Shown here piece after piece: positions 8,220-16,775 of a DNA stretch of 44,032 nt (position 1 is the stretch's first letter; the number at the start of each line of letters is the position of its first letter). A program made the translations under genes and the position numbers. The stretch lies in NCBI GenBank assembly GCA_017745175.1, contig JAGHZY010000002.1, positions 1-44,032 on the forward strand, given 5' to 3'. Below the pieces are notes generated by a model. That model made no database searches and had not been told where the DNA came from. It saw only the letters and a program-made list of their open reading frames with translations. This DNA comes from Sphingopyxis sp. Lineage in GTDB: Bacteria; Pseudomonadota; Alphaproteobacteria; Sphingomonadales; Sphingomonadaceae.

Positions 8220-9161
8220 TCAGGCCGCCACCGCCCGCGCGCTGCGCCGGATGGCCTGCGGCGGCTGGCCGAACGCGCGCAGGAAAGCACGGCGCATCCG
8301 TTCGCGGTCCGCAAAGCCGGTCTCGGCCGCCACGATGTCGATCGGGTGCCGGCTCTGTTCCATCATCAGCCGCGCCGCCTCGACCCTCAGATGTTCGACC
8401 GCCTTGGCGGGCGACTGGCCGGTTTCAGCGCGAAAGGCGCGGCTGAACTGGCGCGGGCTCAGATGCGCCGCCTCGGCGAGCTGTTCGACCGACAGCGGCG
8501 CCTTCAGATTCTTGCGGGCGTAATCGAGTGCGCCCTGGATGCGGTCCGACCGCGCATCCATCTTGAGCAGTTCGGAATGTTGCGACTGACCGCCCGCCCG
8601 CCGGTGATACATCACCAGCTTCTGCGCGACCGAACGTGCCAGCCCGGACCCGAAATCCTTCTCGATCATGGCCAGCGCAAGGTCGATCCCGGCGCTCATG
8701 CCGGCCGAAGTCCAGACATCGCCGTCGATGATGAAGATGCGGTCGTCCTCGACCTTCACCTTCGGGAAATCGCGCTCCAGCTCGCGCGCCAGGATCCAGT
8801 GGGTCGTGGCGCGCTTGCCGTCGAGCAGACCCGCTTCGGCGAGTGCGAACGCGCCGGTGCAGATCGAGGCGATCCGGCGGGAGGCAGCATGCGCGGCCTG
8901 CGCGAAGACGATCAGGCCCGGCGATGTCTCGACCCGTCCGGTGCCGCCGCTGATGATCAGCGTATCGAATGCCGGGTCGCCGAAGGGCCTGGTGTCGACC
9001 GGGATCCCCAGCGAACTCGCGATACGCCCGCCATGTTCGGAAAGCATCTCGAACTCGTAGAGCGGCTCGCCAGCGCTGATGTTGGCGAATTCGAACGCCG
9101 AGAGGGCGGCGAGGCTCATCACCTGAAAATCGGGGACTGCGACCAGGCCGATGCGCTGCAT
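8220..9161 (-). CDS. GlxA-family transcriptional regulator (DJ-1/PfpI plus AraC helix-turn-helix)
   Basis: A 313-residue protein. Residues 1-185 form a DJ-1/PfpI-like domain (MQRIGLVAVPDFQVMSLAAL, TLIISGG, ASICTGAFALAEAGLL) whose Cys occupies the nucleophile elbow. The C-terminal 100 residues are an AraC DNA-binding domain with two helix-turn-helix motifs (LSVEQLAEAAHLSPRQFSRA and DIVAAETGFADRERMRRAF). The start at 9161 is chosen because AGGAG lies about 6 bases upstream and the family begins there; the frame is open further. It lies 19 bases behind the thiolase gene on the same strand, so it may regulate that gene or a linked pathway. Confidence 0.88.
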   Translation of the reverse strand: MQRIGLVAVPDFQVMSLAALSAFEFANISAGEPLYEFEMLSEHGGRIASSLGIPVDTRPFGDPAFDTLIISGGTGRVETSPGLIVFAQAAHAASRRIASICTGAFALAEAGLLDGKRATTHWILARELERDFPKVKVEDDRIFIIDGDVWTSAGMSAGIDLALAMIEKDFGSGLARSVAQKLVMYHRRAGGQSQHSELLKMDARSDRIQGALDYARKNLKAPLSVEQLAEAAHLSPRQFSRAFRAETGQSPAKAVEHLRVEAARLMMEQSRHPIDIVAAETGFADRERMRRAFLRAFGQPPQAIRRSARAVAA

Positions 9162-9180
9162 GGCTATCTCCTCTTGCCGT

Positions 9181-10443
9181 TCAGGGCCGGCGCAGCAACG
9201 CGACCGTGCCATGGCCGCCGTCGGCGCAGACACTGACGATCGCCCACGAGCCGGACGCCATCGCCCAGAGCTCCTTCACCGCCTGGCTGAGATCGCGCGC
9301 ACCGGTTGCGGCGAAAGGATGGCCGATCGCGATCGATCCGCCATTGGGATTGACGCGGTCGCGCGGGAAGGCGCCGAAGTCGAAATCGACGCCCGCACGC
9401 TCGCGCGTCCAGCCGGGCTTTTCGAGCGCGGCGATATTGGTGAGTACCTGCGCTGCGAAGGCTTCGTGGATTTCCCAGAGCGCGACATCCCCGTAGCGCA
9501 GCCCGTGCCGTGCGAGGAGGCGCGGGATCGCGAAGCTCGGCGCCATTAGCAGCCCGTCGACATGATGGTCGACCGCGGCGATCTCATGATCCACGAGTTC
9601 GGCATGGGGCGTGTCCTTCGGTAGCTTCGCGAGGCCCGCTTCGGTCGCGACCCACACGGCCGCCGCACCGTCGGTGATCGGCGAGCTGTTGCCGGCGGTC
9701 AGCGATCCCTTGCCCGACTTGTCGAAGGCGGGCGCGAGGGACGCGAGCTTCCCGGCCGAAGTGTCGGCCCGCGGATTGGCATCGCGCGCAAGTTCGGGGA
9801 GCGCGATCACCAGATCGTCGAAGAAGCCGTTCTCCCACCCGGCAATGGCGCGCTGGTGGCTTTTCAGCGCCCAGTCATCCTGCGCCTCGCGCGTCAGGCC
9901 CCACGCTTGTGCGGTCTCTTCCATATGGTCGCCCATCGTGCGCCCGGTGATCCGGTTCGCCCAGCCCTTGGTCGGGAGTGTGAGATCGTCAGCGGTCAGC
10001 GCCTTGAGCGCCGCTATCGCGTCGGCGGGATTGGTGCGGAAGAGTTTCGTGACCCGCTTCGAGGCGTCGAGCTTCAATCCGATCGACGGATTGCTCATCA
10101 CTTCGGCGCCGCCGACGAGTGCGAGTTCGGCCGAACCGCCGAGCATGCCCGCCGCGGCGAAGGCGGCGACCATGCTGGTCGAGCAGGCGAGAACCGCCGA
10201 GAATCCCGGGACCGTCGGGTCGAGCCCGGCGTCGAGCCAGACCTCGCGGCCGATATTGCTCCAGCCGAGGCTCGGGATCACCGTGCCCCAGACGAACAGG
10301 TCGGGGCGGGCGATGTCGGCCATCGCCCTCGCCAGCGGTACCGACAGGCTGATCGCGTCATGGTTGGCGAGCGCGCCGCCGCCGCGTCCGAACGGGGTCC
10401 GTAATCCCGCGGCGATATAGGTCTTCCGGGCAAGGCGTTGCAT
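9181..10443 (-). CDS. Acetyl-CoA C-acyltransferase (thiolase, FadI-like)
   Basis: A 420-residue thiolase catalysing the last step of beta-oxidation or the reverse condensation of acyl-CoA units. The nucleophilic Cys lies in FSAVLACSTSMVAAF, the His in NPNGGSIAIGHPFAATGAR, and the second catalytic Cys in SVCADGGHGTVALL, so all three active-site positions are present. The motif NEGSA-type loop reads WEIHEAFAAQVL. An AAGGAGA ribosome site precedes the ATG at 10443. The length and the WEIHEAF loop resemble the trifunctional-complex thiolase FadI more than short biosynthetic thiolases; chain-length specificity cannot be read. Confidence 0.9.
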   Translation of the reverse strand: MQRLARKTYIAAGLRTPFGRGGGALANHDAISLSVPLARAMADIARPDLFVWGTVIPSLGWSNIGREVWLDAGLDPTVPGFSAVLACSTSMVAAFAAAGMLGGSAELALVGGAEVMSNPSIGLKLDASKRVTKLFRTNPADAIAALKALTADDLTLPTKGWANRITGRTMGDHMEETAQAWGLTREAQDDWALKSHQRAIAGWENGFFDDLVIALPELARDANPRADTSAGKLASLAPAFDKSGKGSLTAGNSSPITDGAAAVWVATEAGLAKLPKDTPHAELVDHEIAAVDHHVDGLLMAPSFAIPRLLARHGLRYGDVALWEIHEAFAAQVLTNIAALEKPGWTRERAGVDFDFGAFPRDRVNPNGGSIAIGHPFAATGARDLSQAVKELWAMASGSWAIVSVCADGGHGTVALLRRP

Positions 10444-10670
10444 GATCGTATCTCCTTCGGGCCGGCAAGGGCCGACGCTGATGTCGCTCCAACCTATCTC
10501 GGGATAGTTATGGCTAAAATGTCATATATACCACTTTTCAGGCCATATCCAAAGCATGCGTCACGGATCGAACCGGTGGGGCGGATTCGCGCTGGTCGCC
10601 GCTTCATCATGCAGATGGCAAGCCTGCCATCACTCGCGTGTCGACCCGGAGTTTGCCTGGCGGAAGTCCT

Positions 10671-11606
10671 CTAAACCGGCCGGATCGCGCCAGTCGGCCG
10701 GAAGCCGATGCCGCGCTCCCAATAGGGCGGCTCGCCAAAGCTTTGCCTGAGGCTCCTTGCGAGGGCCTGGATCTTCGCCGAGGCTCCATGATCGCGGGCG
10801 TAGGTGATGAAGAGTTCGGCGCCTTCGGGGTGCGCCCCGATATCGATCGGGACAAGCGCGCCGCTCATGATGCTGCTGTGGACGAAAAAGCTTGGCAGCA
10901 GTGCCATGCCGAGGCCGGCGACCGCCGCATCCCTCATGACGATCCCGTTGTTGACCCGCAGGGCGGGCTTGGGCCGGATGACCGTCGCACCACCTTCACC
11001 TGCGAAGCGCCAGTCGCCTTCGCGGTTCGAATAAAGGATGCCCCGATGCTCGGCAAGGGTGGCAAGCGAATGCGGGCGGCCATGTTCGGCCACATAGGCG
11101 GGCGAAGCGACAAGGAGCCGGCGGCTGCTCGCCAGCCGGTGCGCGACCAGCCGTGTGTCGTCGACATTGCCATGGCGCAGCACCGCGTCATAGCCGGCGG
11201 CGGCCGCGTCGACGAACCGGTCGTCGAGCTCGAGTGACAGGTCGATTTCGCGATGCTCGGCGAGGAACCGGGCGAGGGCGGGCCCGAGGTGCAATATGCC
11301 GAAGCCCATCGGTGCAGAGAGCCGCAACGGACCCGCGAGCGTTCCGCTTCGCGCGGCGAGTTCGGCGGAGGCTTCCTCCATTTCGCGCAGGATGCGTTGC
11401 GCGCGCGGCAACAGGGTGCGGCCATTCTCGGTCAGCGAAAGCGTTCGCGTCGTTCGCTGGATCAGCCGCATTCCAAGGCCGCGCTCGAGTTCCGCCAGCC
11501 TCTCGCTCACGACCGATTTGGCAAGGCCGAGCCGCCGTGCAGCGGCGCTGATCGACCCGGCTTCGGCTGTCGCGACAAAGGCGCCCATTCCGTCGAGTTT
11601 CATCAT
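10671..11606 (-). CDS. LysR-family transcriptional regulator
   Basis: A 311-residue protein beginning MMKLDGMGAFVATAEAGSIS, with the LysR winged helix (AAARRLGLAKSVVSERLAEL, ERGLGMRLIQRTTRTLSLTE) followed by a periplasmic-binding-like effector domain (GPLRLSAPMGFGILHL onward). It is divergent from the bdcA-like gene with 126 bases between, the classical LysR arrangement. The frame stays open far upstream on this strand because of GC-rich shadow coding; the HTH fixes the start at 11606 or 11603. Its start codon overlaps one half of a long inverted repeat, which points to autorepression. Confidence 0.9.
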   Translation of the reverse strand: MMKLDGMGAFVATAEAGSISAAARRLGLAKSVVSERLAELERGLGMRLIQRTTRTLSLTENGRTLLPRAQRILREMEEASAELAARSGTLAGPLRLSAPMGFGILHLGPALARFLAEHREIDLSLELDDRFVDAAAAGYDAVLRHGNVDDTRLVAHRLASSRRLLVASPAYVAEHGRPHSLATLAEHRGILYSNREGDWRFAGEGGATVIRPKPALRVNNGIVMRDAAVAGLGMALLPSFFVHSSIMSGALVPIDIGAHPEGAELFITYARDHGASAKIQALARSLRQSFGEPPYWERGIGFRPTGAIRPV

Positions 11607-11660
11607 TGTTCGGAAATCCCGTCGTCCAGTTTCGGATTTATCCGGCTTGTTCGAACAATG
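11604..11660. promoter_or_regulatory. Putative LysR operator in the divergent intergenic region
   Basis: TTGTTCGAACAA (11647-11658) is a perfect 12-bp palindrome with a T-N-A dyad as in LysR boxes. Its half recurs as CATTGTTCG at 11604-11612, over the LysR start codon, and is the exact reverse complement of CGAACAATG at 11652-11660. The two sites are about 41 bp apart, close to four helical turns, so they lie on one face of the DNA. Confidence 0.6.
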
Positions 11661-11732
11661 CATCGGGCGCATCTTCCTGTCCAGACGGCGCCGCAATGCG
11701 CGGCGACCGATGTCCGGAAACGGGAGATCATC

Positions 11733-12446
11733 ATGAGCAACTTCACGAGCAGCAATATCCTCGTCCTCGGCGGCAGCCGCGGGATCGGCGCCGCGATGGT
11801 GCGGCGCTTTGCGAGCGGCGGCGGCAAGGTGGCGTTTACCTATGCGGGGTCGCGCGAGGCAGCGGAGGCGCTGGCGAGCGAAACCGGTGCTGCCGCGGAG
11901 CGGGTCGACAGCGCCGATCGCGACGCGCTGATCGCCGCCGTTGCGGGGCGCGGTGCCCTCGACATCATCGTGATCAATGCCGGCACGCTCGTCATGGGCG
12001 ACCCGCTGACGCTCGACGCCGACGACATCGACCGGATGATCGATATCAACGTGCGTGCGCCCTATCATGCGGCGGTCGAAGCCGCGCGCCATATGAACGA
12101 CAATGGCCGCATCATCGTCATCGGATCGGTCAACGGCGACCGTATGCCATTTGCGGGCGGTGCGGCCTATGCGCTCACCAAGTCGGCGGTGCAGGGGATG
12201 GTACGCGGACTGGCGCGCGATTTCGGCGATCGGGGTATCACGGTGAACAGCATCCAGCCGGGTCCGACCGACAGCGACATGAATCCGGCCGATGGACCGA
12301 TGGCGGATACGATGCATGGCTTCATGGCGATCAAGCGCCACGCTCGCGCCGACGAGATCGCCGAGCTCGCGGCGTATATCGCGGGCCCTCACGGCGCCAT
12401 GATTACCGGCACGATGCAGACGATCGACGGCGGCTTCGGGGCCTGA
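11733..12446 (+). CDS. bdcA: BdcA-like short-chain dehydrogenase/reductase
   Basis: A 237-residue classical SDR with GGSRGIG cofactor motif, VINAGTLVMG, IGSVNGDRMPFAGGAAYALT followed by Lys (Tyr-x3-Lys active site), and VNSIQPGPTDSDMNPADGPM. The wording around DADDIDRMIDINVRAPYHAA and the C-terminal TGTMQTIDGGFGA are very close to E. coli BdcA, an SDR reported to bind cyclic di-GMP and affect biofilm dispersal. Assignment is by recall of that family, so the c-di-GMP role here is inference. GGGAG lies 6 bases before the ATG. It is divergent from a LysR gene, where E. coli has a TetR-type regulator. Confidence 0.8.
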   Translation: MSNFTSSNILVLGGSRGIGAAMVRRFASGGGKVAFTYAGSREAAEALASETGAAAERVDSADRDALIAAVAGRGALDIIVINAGTLVMGDPLTLDADDIDRMIDINVRAPYHAAVEAARHMNDNGRIIVIGSVNGDRMPFAGGAAYALTKSAVQGMVRGLARDFGDRGITVNSIQPGPTDSDMNPADGPMADTMHGFMAIKRHARADEIAELAAYIAGPHGAMITGTMQTIDGGFGA

Positions 12447-12587
12447 CGGAGGCGGGCGGGAAGATGCGGGGGCGCCGGTTCCTGCTATGACGCGCAGCCT
12501 TCCCCGGCAGGCGGACCGTTGCAGGGGCCGCATTGACACCCGCTCGCGGCCTTGCGATCCAGACGGGATCCAGCGGGAGGGCACCTT

Positions 12588-13841
12588 ATGCCAACATCTT
12601 CCTTCGAATTTACGAGCCCGGCGGGGTATCCGCTCGCCGGCCGGATCGAACAACCCGATGCGCCGGCAAGGGGCTGGGCATTGTTTGCCCATTGCTTCAC
12701 CTGCGGCAAGGAAAGCGTCGCGGCGGTTCGTATTGCCCGGGCGCTCGCCCGGCACGGCATCGGAACGCTGCGCTTCGACTTCGCGGGGCTCGGAAAGAGC
12801 GGCGGTACCTTCGGCGAAGCCGGCTTCGGCGCCGATGTCGCCGATCTCGCCGCCGCCGCCGAGGCGATGGCCGCGCGGGACATGCCTCCCGCGCTTTTGA
12901 TCGGCCATAGCCTCGGCGGCGCGGCCGTCCTCGCGGCTGCCGGAGGTCTTGCCATGGTGAAGGCCGTGGCGACGATCGGTGCGCCCTTCGACGTCAGCCA
13001 TGTGCTTCATCAGTTCGACCCCGCCGGGCTCGAGACGATCGCGCGCGAAGGCGAAGGCGAGGTTCGGCTCGCTGGCCGCCCTTTCCGCGTCCGCCAGTCT
13101 TTCGTGGACGGCTTGAGGAACCATGACCAAGGCGCGAGGATCGCCGCGCTCAAGCGACCGCTCCTGATCCTGCACGCCCCCCTCGACGACACGGTGGGGA
13201 TCGACAATGCATCCGAGATATTCCTCGCCGCAAGACATCCCAAGAGTTTCATCTCGCTCGACGATGCTGACCATCTTGTGAGCCGGCAGCGCGACGCCGA
13301 CTATGTCGCCGCCGCGATCGGTGGCTGGGCATCGCGCTATCTGCCGCCGGTGCCCGAAACGCGCAGCGCCGGGCAGCCGGGCGATGTCGTGGCCGAAGAG
13401 ACGCGTGCGGGCAAGTTCCAGGTGTCGATCCGTGCGGGCGGGATCCGTTTCCTCGCCGATGAACCCGAGGATGTCGGCGGGTTTGGATCGGGCCCGACGC
13501 CCTATGACCTGGTGAGCGCCGGGCTTGCCGCGTGTACGACGATGACCCTCAGGATGTACACCGACATGAAGGGCTGGCCGGTTGCCCGCATCCGGACTGC
13601 GGTCGGACACGTGAAGGACAAGGCGGCCCCGCAATCCGAGCATTTCGTTCGCCGGATCGCGGTCGAGGGCGATCTGGACGCCGACCAGCGCGCGCGGCTG
13701 CTGGAAATCGCCGGACGATGCCCGGTTCACCGGACGCTCGAGCGCGGCGCGCGGATCGAGACCGAGGCGGGCGAGCCGCCTGCGACCTCCGATCCGGTCG
13801 AGGCGCATGCCATGGCGATGGACAGCGCCGCGCAAGAATGA
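12588..13841 (+). CDS. Bifunctional alpha/beta hydrolase-OsmC protein
   Basis: A 417-residue fusion. Residues 1-255 are an alpha/beta hydrolase: a His-Cys oxyanion region (LFAHCFTCGKES), nucleophile GHSLGGAAVL, a late Asp in HAPLDDTV and His in DDADHLV. Residues about 275-417 are an OsmC domain with its two redox cysteines in AACTTMTLRMY and AGRCPVHRTLE. OsmC proteins reduce organic hydroperoxides; the hydrolase partner may act on oxidised lipids or esters. The start is set by GGAGG about 9 bases upstream. It lies 141 bases behind the bdcA-like gene and may be cotranscribed with it. Confidence 0.9.
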   Translation: MPTSSFEFTSPAGYPLAGRIEQPDAPARGWALFAHCFTCGKESVAAVRIARALARHGIGTLRFDFAGLGKSGGTFGEAGFGADVADLAAAAEAMAARDMPPALLIGHSLGGAAVLAAAGGLAMVKAVATIGAPFDVSHVLHQFDPAGLETIAREGEGEVRLAGRPFRVRQSFVDGLRNHDQGARIAALKRPLLILHAPLDDTVGIDNASEIFLAARHPKSFISLDDADHLVSRQRDADYVAAAIGGWASRYLPPVPETRSAGQPGDVVAEETRAGKFQVSIRAGGIRFLADEPEDVGGFGSGPTPYDLVSAGLAACTTMTLRMYTDMKGWPVARIRTAVGHVKDKAAPQSEHFVRRIAVEGDLDADQRARLLEIAGRCPVHRTLERGARIETEAGEPPATSDPVEAHAMAMDSAAQE

Positions 13842-13867
13842 CGGCCGATTATCCCGATTCCGATTGC

Positions 13868-14701
13868 CTAGCCGATCTCCAGGCGGAGATTTTGCTCGAC
13901 GTCCTTGATATGGTCGGGGCGAACACCATTGTCGATCGCGCGCATTCGCCACTTGCGGACCGCGTCGGTGACCTCGGCGAGCATCGCCCTGACGTTTCGT
14001 GACGAGACCCCCGCCACTTTCCCGCTTTCCACAACGTCGTCGAGCGTGAAATTGTCGCGCTTGCCGCCGAGCGACATCTGGTGCTGCGCGGTCCAGTCGC
14101 CGTCGGGGTTATAGGCGTAGGAAAGGTCGAATGCGGGGGCGAGTGTCCACGCGCCGCGACGATCCATGAGGAAGGCGATATTCTTTGCATGGTCATCCTG
14201 ATTCCGCGCGACGATGTTAAAGATCGCTCTCCGGAGCATCTGGTCGAGCACTTCCTGGCCGAGGCCAAGGCTGCGGATGGCCGTGAACGCCTGCTCATAG
14301 GCATTGGCGCGCGGCTGGTTGAAATCGAGATGCGCGAGCGCGGCAAGCGACTGCATGTGGAGCTTGTCGCCATCGCTGAGGCGATCGAAACGGCGCGTCA
14401 TGAAATGGCGCCGGCCGCCTTCGTCGAACAGCCGACACTCGGTCATGTCGATGCCGGCGTCGACCGCCATGAGCGAATAGACATATTCGATCGTGCCGTA
14501 ACCTTTGGAGTCGGCAAGCTCATGGTCGCGGTTGTTCGCGACCCCGTCGAATTTCATCAGCCAGTATTGAAAGCCCGCCGGCGCGGCGACCTGACCCGAA
14601 CGAACCTCATTGGTCGCAGGATTCCAGGCGATGATCGCCTTGGCGCGCGCACCGCCCGCCGAGGTGCCGACGCGCAGTATTTCGCGCAGCGCGGCCGCCT
14701 T
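13868..14701 (-). pseudogene. hipA: HipA-like kinase, N-terminally truncated
   Basis: From about 14701 the minus frame reads AAALREILRVGTSAGGARAK, a HipA P-loop region, then WNPATNEVRSGQ, WLMKFDGV, HFMTRRFDR, and the catalytic loop NQDDHAKNIAF followed by APAFDLSYAY for metal binding. The C-terminal kinase lobe is intact to a TAG stop. Upstream of 14701 similarity ends, no start codon lies before the P-loop, and the frame closes at 14762, so about 110 N-terminal residues are missing. Translation from an internal ATG (14557) would lack the P-loop. No hipB is visible. The gene is best called a broken toxin remnant. Confidence 0.78.
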
Positions 14702-14836
14702 GTGATGCCACCGGCGGTTCCGACGGGCTTCCGGGTTACGTCCGAAAAGGTGGTATAAAGGTCATTTGAGACAAAATGGAGCGCGCCTATTCTCGGGAGA
14801 CACCGGCAAGGAGCCGGCCAATTTCAGGAGAATGCA

Positions 14837-15643
14837 ATGTCTGCCCAGAACCACGGCACCGCCCTCGTCACCGGCGCCTCGAGCGGTATTGGCGCGCTTT
14901 ATGCCGACCGGCTTGCCCGCCGCGGCCATGATCTGATCCTCGTGGCGCGCAACCGTGATCGCCTCGAAGATCTCGCCCGCAAGCTTGCTGACGAGACCGG
15001 GCGCTCGGTCGAGATTGTCGTCGCCGATCTCGGCGACAAGGCCGGTCTCGGTCAGATCGAAACCCTGCTCAAGACCGATGCCAGCATCACCGCGCTGGTC
15101 AACAACGCGGGCGTCGGTGCCACCGCGCCGCTGCTCGGCTCCGACGTCGACGCGATGGAGCGGATGATCGATCTCAATGTCACCGCGCTTACCCGGCTGA
15201 GTTATGCGGCCGCCCCGGGTTTCGTTGCGCGCGGACAAGGCACGATCATCAATATCGCCTCGATTGTCGCGATCGGCCCCGAGGTCCTCAACGGCGTTTA
15301 TGGCGGCACCAAATCCTTCGTCCTCGCCTTCAGCCAGTCGCTGCACCATGAGCTCGCCGACAGGGGCGTGCGCATCCAGGCCGTGCTCCCCGGGGCGACC
15401 GCGACCGATTTCTGGGATGTCGCGGGCACCCCGGTCGAGCATCTTCCGGGCGAAATCGTCATGAAGGCGACCGACCTCGTCGACGCCGCCCTCGCGGGGT
15501 TCGACCTCGGCGAGCTCGTCACCATTCCGTCGCTGCCCGAAAAGGCCGACTGGGATGCCTATGAGGCGGCACGGCAAAAGATGCTGCCGAACCTCTCGCG
15601 GGCTGAACCGGCTGACCGCTATCGGCAGACCGAAGCCACCTGA
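14837..15643 (+). CDS. Short-chain dehydrogenase/reductase
   Basis: A 268-residue classical SDR. TGASSGIGALYADRLARRG is the nucleotide-binding motif, DLGDKAGL the adenine-contact Asp, LVNNAGVG the NNAG motif, and NIASIVA with YGGTKSFVLAF supply Ser and Tyr-x3-Lys. The Arg at the end of the second strand (VARNRDRLED) favours NADP(H). Substrate is unknown. CAGGAG lies 7 bases before the ATG. It is separated by about 135 bases from the hipA remnant and is followed by a frameshifted membrane protein gene. Confidence 0.9.
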   Translation: MSAQNHGTALVTGASSGIGALYADRLARRGHDLILVARNRDRLEDLARKLADETGRSVEIVVADLGDKAGLGQIETLLKTDASITALVNNAGVGATAPLLGSDVDAMERMIDLNVTALTRLSYAAAPGFVARGQGTIINIASIVAIGPEVLNGVYGGTKSFVLAFSQSLHHELADRGVRIQAVLPGATATDFWDVAGTPVEHLPGEIVMKATDLVDAALAGFDLGELVTIPSLPEKADWDAYEAARQKMLPNLSRAEPADRYRQTEAT

Positions 15644-15721
15644 TCCGGATTTGCAGGATGTCCGGCCCTTGGCCGGGCATCTTCTCCGCGTGGTGTCCAG
15701 GCCGGACCGGTCTCGGCGCGG

Positions 15722-16218
15722 CGTATCGACATCCATATCTGGACCGGCGGTATGGGCCTGGTTCTGGCTTTGGCGATGGTCGTTCTGGATATTATCGTCG
15801 CGATTACCCGATCGACCCCGCCGCGCCTTGCCGCGCCGCCCTTCACCCGCGAGCAATTTCCGATCTTTCCGTTCATTGCCATCGGATTGTTTGGCCTGTT
15901 CGTCGGCTGCGCCTTCGCCGCCCGGCGCCGGCCCGCATATCACAAGCGCTATATGCTCCTTGCGACGATCAATGTTGTTTTTCCTGCCTTTTCGCGCATG
16001 ACCGGGCTGATCCCGGTGCTGCCCCGGGGGGCGACCGGGGCGATAATCTTTCAGACATGTTTCTGGCCGTCCTTGCGATCCATGACTTGCGATCGAGCGG
16101 GCGGATTCATCCGGCGACGTTGTTGGGCGGCACGTTGACACTCCTTTGCGGACCTCTTCGATTCATGATCGCCCGAAGCTCGTGGTGGGAGGACATGGCG
16201 GGTTCGCTGGTAGCGTAG
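15722..16218 (+). pseudogene. Small multi-spanning membrane protein, frameshifted
   Basis: The first part reads IHIWTGGMGLVLALAMVVLD, FPFIAIGLFGLFVGCAFAAR and KRYMLLATINVVFPAFSR in one frame, and the end reads MFLAVLAIHDLRSSGRIHP, LLGGTLTLLCGPLRFMIA in another. Together they resemble sphingomonad membrane proteins with an HKRxMLLATI helix followed by a xHPATLWGG helix. One extra G in the G6 run at 16024-16030 would join the frames, giving a continuous protein. No convincing start with ribosome site is seen upstream either. It may be a real null allele or a sequencing slip in the homopolymer. Confidence 0.6.
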
Positions 16219-16417
16219 AGAATTGCGGTCGGCCGCCCGCTGATGATGTGATCGATGATTCTACACAAGCCGGGGTCTGCTTGCAGGAGCTGAGCCGATG
16301 TCCCTTGCCGATGTTCCGGTCGGTTCGCTCAAAACCGGAGGACCGGGCATGCGGGCGCGGGCGCTGAAGGGCACAAGAGCGGGCGATCCCGCGCAAACCG
16401 TCAATTTATGGGATCTA

Positions 16418-16493
16418 TGGTGCCGCTTACAGGACTCGAACCTGTGGCCCCATCATTACGAATGATGTGCTCTACCAACTGAGCTAAAGCGGC
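16418..16493 (-). tRNA. tRNA-Thr (anticodon CGT)
   Basis: Complete 76-nt tRNA with encoded CCA. On the minus strand the acceptor GCCGCTT pairs with AAGCGGC, the D arm reads TAGCTCAGTTGGTAGAGCA, the anticodon stem CATCA/TGATG encloses TTCGTAA with anticodon CGT, and the T arm is GGTTCGAGTCC. It reads ACG threonine codons. Confidence 0.96.
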
Positions 16494-16599
16494 AACGAGG
16501 GGCGCCTCTACCAGCGTGTCGGGGCGAAGACAAGCATCCTCGCGCAGAAACTGTTTTTGCCCCCGTTGCGAAGGCTCTGGCGACGCCGCATGACATTGC

Positions 16600-16609
16600 G
16601 GGGGGGGGG
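16600..16609 (+). repeat. G10 homopolymer in the 282-bp spacer before the glycosyltransferase gene
   Basis: Ten consecutive G bases lie 166 bases upstream of the glycosyltransferase start. Such tracts are slippage-prone and could vary expression, or could be an assembly artefact. No gene is seen in 16494-16775. Confidence 0.6.
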
Positions 16610-16775
16610 CCGCGCAGCGTCATCCGGTCCGGGTTTCGGCGATCGTCCATCCGGCTCACACGACGTTCGCGCGGCAATCGAAGCGTGTTGATCGGCTTGT
16701 CGAGGCAATCGACGGGATCGGGCGGGGCTGTCCGGCGGGCCTCCGAATAATTATCGCTCACCGGTGGAATAGCCG

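Noticed and set aside
10444..10670. 78-codon plus-strand ORF in the spacer behind the thiolase start
   Set aside because: No ribosome site or family resemblance; the spacer more likely holds the thiolase promoter.
10671..13952. Open minus-strand frame of 1093 codons
   Set aside because: Only the LysR part (10671-11606) has family signatures; the rest is antisense to the SDR and hydrolase genes with arginine/glycine/proline-rich shadow composition.
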